From Crossaster papposus (Eukaryota; Echinodermata; Asteroidea; Velatida; Solasteridae), in the NCBI GenBank assembly GCA_037893245.1, contig JBAIAA010000748.1:248001-312000 (forward strand): 64,000 bases of DNA. The letters are read 5' to 3'. The notes under the pieces were generated by a model. The model saw nothing but the letters and a program-made list of their open reading frames with translations. It was not told the DNA's origin and searched no databases. Within the stretch, counting starts at the first letter, position 1. Each line of letters begins with the position of its first letter. Positions 61,726 to 64,000 of this stretch are shown here, piece after piece. The translations under genes and the position numbers were made by a program.

Positions 61726-63675
61726 TTGAGTTTTCTAAGCCGATATTCCCTATGGGATTTACGCGTGAAGTTGGTTACTTATTCCCATTCGTTTCTACAC
61801 GAAATTCCCGCCAACGAAGACGGCCCCTTTAAGTACCAAGAACGGCATGGGCCGGGTAGGGACTGGGATAGGGGGGTAGCGGGAGACCCCAGGGTCAGCC
61901 AACAAGTTAGCTTGGGGTGGCCCATGCCGTTTGAGTATTTTAAATTTTGAGTTTTCTAAGCCGATATTCCCTATGGGATTTACGCGTGAAGTTGGTTACT
62001 TATTCCCATTCGTTTCTACACGAAATTCCCGCCAACGAAGACGGCCCCTTTAAGTACCAAGAACGGCATGGGCCGGGTAGGGACTGGGATAGGGGGGTAG
62101 CGGGAGACCCGAGGGTCAGCCAAGAAGTTAGCTTGGGGTGGCCCATGCCGTTTGAGTATTTTTAATTTTGAGTTTTCTAAGACGATATTTCCTATACACT
62201 TTACACGTGAATCCCATTCGTTTCTACACAAAATCACTACTCACGAAGACGGCCCCTTTAAGTACGAAGGACGGCATGGGCCGGGTAGGGACTGGGGTAG
62301 GGGGGTAGCGGGAGACCCCAGGGTCAGCCAACAAGTTAGCTTGGGGTGGCCCATGCCGTTTGAGTATTTTTAATTTTGAGTTTTCTAAGCCGATATTCCC
62401 TATGGGATTTACGCGTGAAGTTGGTTACTTATTCCCATTCGTTTCTACACGAAATTCCCGCCAACGAAGACGGCCCCTTTAAGTACCAAGAACGGCATGG
62501 GCCGGGTAGGGACTGGGATAGGGGGGTAGCGGGAGACCCCAGGGTCAGCCAACAAGTTAGCTTGGGGTGGCCCATGCCGTTTGAGTATTTTTAATTTTGA
62601 GTTTTCTAAGCCGATATTCCCTATGGGATTTACGCGTGAAGTTGGTTACTTATTCCCATTCGTTTCTACACGAAATTCCCGCCAACGAAGACGGCCCCTT
62701 TAAGTACCAAGAACGGCATGGGCCGGGTAGGGACTGGGATAGGGGGGTAGCGGGAGACCCGAGGGTCAGCCAAGAAGTTAGCTTGGGGTGGCCCATGCCG
62801 TTTGAGTATTTTTAATTTTGAGTTTTCTAAGACGATATTTCCTATACACTTTACACGTGAATCCCATTCGTTTCTACACAAAATCACTACTCACGAAGAC
62901 GGCCCCTTTAAGTACGAAGGACGGCATGGGCCGGGTAGGGACTGGGGTAGGGGGGTAGCGGGAGACCCCAGGGTCAGCCAACAAGTTAGCTTGGGGTGGC
63001 CCATGCCGTTTGAGTATTTTTAATTTTGAGTTTTCTAAGCCGATATTCCCTATGGGATTTACGCGTGAAGTTGGTTACTTATTCCCATTCGTTTCTACAC
63101 GAAATTCCCGCCAACGAAGACGGCCCCTTTAAGTACCAAGAACGGCATGGGCCGGGTAGGGACTGGGATAGGGGGGTAGCGGGAGACCCCAGGGTCAGCC
63201 AACAAGTTAGCTTGGGGTGGCCCATGCCGTTTGAGTATTTTTAATTTTGAGTTTTCTAAGCCGATATTCCCTATGGGATTTACGCGTGAAGTTGGTTACT
63301 TATTCCCATTCGTTTCTACACGAAATTCCCGCCAACGAAGACGGCCCCTTTAAGTACCAAGAACGGCATGGGCCGGGTAGGGACTGGGATAGGGGGGTAG
63401 CGGGAGACCCGAGGGTCAGCCAAGAAGTTAGCTTGGGGTGGCCCATGCCGTTTGAGTATTTTTAATTTTGAGTTTTCTAAGACGATATTTCCTATACACT
63501 TTACACGTGAATCCCATTCGTTTCTACACAAAATCACTACTCACGAAGACGGCCCCTTTAAGTACGAAGGACGGCATGGGCCGGGTAGGGACTGGGGTAG
63601 GGGGGTAGCGGGAGACCCCAGGGTCAGCCAACAAGTTAGCTTGGGGTGGCCCATGCCGTTTGAGTATTTTTAATT
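60424..63675 (+). repeat. Regular block: five B-C-A HORs with two T insertions
   Basis: Consecutive monomers A 60866 (209 bp) and B 61075 (222 bp) each have six T instead of five in the 'tatttttaa' tail. B 61726 ends 'tattttaaat' (A at 61942), the same change as at 44600. Otherwise canonical. Confidence 0.93.
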
Positions 63676-64000
63676 TTGAGTTTTCTAAGCCGATATTCCC
63701 TATGGGATTTACGCGTGAAGTTGGTTACTTATTCCCATTCGTTTCTACACGAAATTCCCGCCAACGAAGACGGCCCCTTTAAGTACCAAGAACGGCATGG
63801 GCCGGGTAGGGACTGGGATAGGGGGGTAGCGGGAGACCCCAGGGTCAGCCAACAAGTTAGCTTGGGGTGGCCCATGCCGTTTGAGTATTTTTAATTTTGA
63901 GTTTTCTAAGCCGATATTCCCTATGGGATTTACGCGTGAAGTTGGTTACTTATTCCCATTCGTTTCTACACGAAATTCCCGCCAACGAAGACGGCCCCTT
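63676..64000 (+). repeat. Complete B and partial monomer at right edge
   Basis: B 63676-63896, then the first 104 bases of a 221-type monomer. The window ends before the B/C marker sites, so its type cannot be read; C is expected from phase. Confidence 0.92.

Larger units (their letters stand above)
1..64000 (+). repeat. Satellite DNA array built on a 650-bp B-C-A higher-order repeat
   Basis: The entire window consists of head-to-tail monomers of 208 bp (A) and 221 bp (B, C) in one orientation. The dominant order is B-C-A, giving a 650-bp HOR. Summing monomers (99 A-type, 197 B/C-type, net indels of -3) reproduces the window length exactly, so no non-satellite insertion is hidden inside. B and C differ at two bases; A differs from B by about 17 substitutions plus a 13-bp gap. 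HOR copies are near-identical, as expected from recent homogenisation by unequal exchange or amplification. Both window edges cut through monomers, so the array continues beyond on each side. Lengths of 208-221 bp are close to one nucleosome plus linker, which is common for centromeric satellites, but centromere identity is inference. I do not recognise the family. Confidence 0.98.

Noticed and set aside
490..63537. 73-codon reverse-strand reading frames spanning C-A junctions
   Set aside because: They overlap the forward frames, use TTG-type starts and cross monomer borders. They reflect low stop-codon density in the GC-rich half, not coding.
200..63894. Hundreds of 72-74-codon forward reading frames, one per monomer
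   Set aside because: They start at TTG, are identical because the DNA repeats, end at the TAA in each monomer tail, and shift frame from unit to unit because 221, 208 and 650 are not multiples of three. Indels are tolerated freely and no known domain is visible.
1..64000. CRISPR array
   Set aside because: Repeat units are 208-221 bp with no short repeat/unique spacer structure; every part of the unit repeats.
1..64000. Transposon or LTR-retroelement arrays
   Set aside because: No terminal repeats, target-site duplications, polyprotein or transposase frames are present, and the monomer sum leaves no room for an insertion.
1..64000. Ribosomal DNA or its intergenic-spacer subrepeats
   Set aside because: No recognisable rRNA sequence occurs in 64 kb; spacer subrepeat arrays are usually much shorter and interrupted by rRNA genes. 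A derived spacer origin cannot be excluded.

Overview
The whole 64,000-base window is one tandem satellite DNA array. I see no gene, RNA gene, transposon, CRISPR array or unique flanking sequence anywhere in it. This points to nuclear heterochromatin of a eukaryote (centromeric, pericentromeric, subtelomeric or sex-chromosome-like), because a bacterial genome would not normally carry 64 kb of nearly identical short repeats. I do not recognise the monomer and cannot name the species. Monomer GC is about 51 % (counted by hand on one monomer).

The array is a three-monomer higher-order repeat (HOR) of 650 bp: B (221 bp), C (221 bp), A (208 bp), all in the same orientation. B and C differ at only two bases (monomer positions 165 and 178, C in B and G in C). 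A differs from B by about 17 substitutions and lacks 13 bp near position 45. My monomer map, starting each monomer at the TTG of 'ttgagttttctaag', accounts for all 64,000 bases: 99 A-type and 197 B/C-type monomers (296 in total, the two at the window ends partial), with about 91 intact B-C-A trimers. HOR copies are almost identical, and many differ by no base at all.

Layout: regular trimers at 200-2149; a dimer lacking B at 2150-2578; regular at 2579-8870; a disturbed stretch with mosaic monomers at 8871-9950, followed by trimers with many one-base indels to about 14,704; regular to 17,304; a dimer at 17305-17733; twelve trimers; a second dimer at 25534-25962; seven trimers; a skipped A at 30955; six trimers; an A-A doublet at 35297-35712; three trimers; a skipped C at 37884 and a skipped A at 38534; 27 regular trimers at 39184-56731; two B-B-C-A tetramers at 56732-57602 and 59553-60423 with three trimers between; then regular trimers to the end.

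Each monomer has two contrasting halves. The 5' half is AT-richer and variable. The 3' half is GC-rich and nearly invariant, with a six-run G-quadruplex motif enclosed by a perfect 12-bp inverted repeat. B and C also carry a 16-bp dyad (TTCGT-6-ACGAA) that is broken in A. Rare variants recurring at fixed distances (8229, 7579, 2821 and 2158 bp) reveal past multi-HOR segmental duplications inside the array. No working gene set or pathway is present; any function would be structural, such as chromatin, centromere or non-coding transcription.
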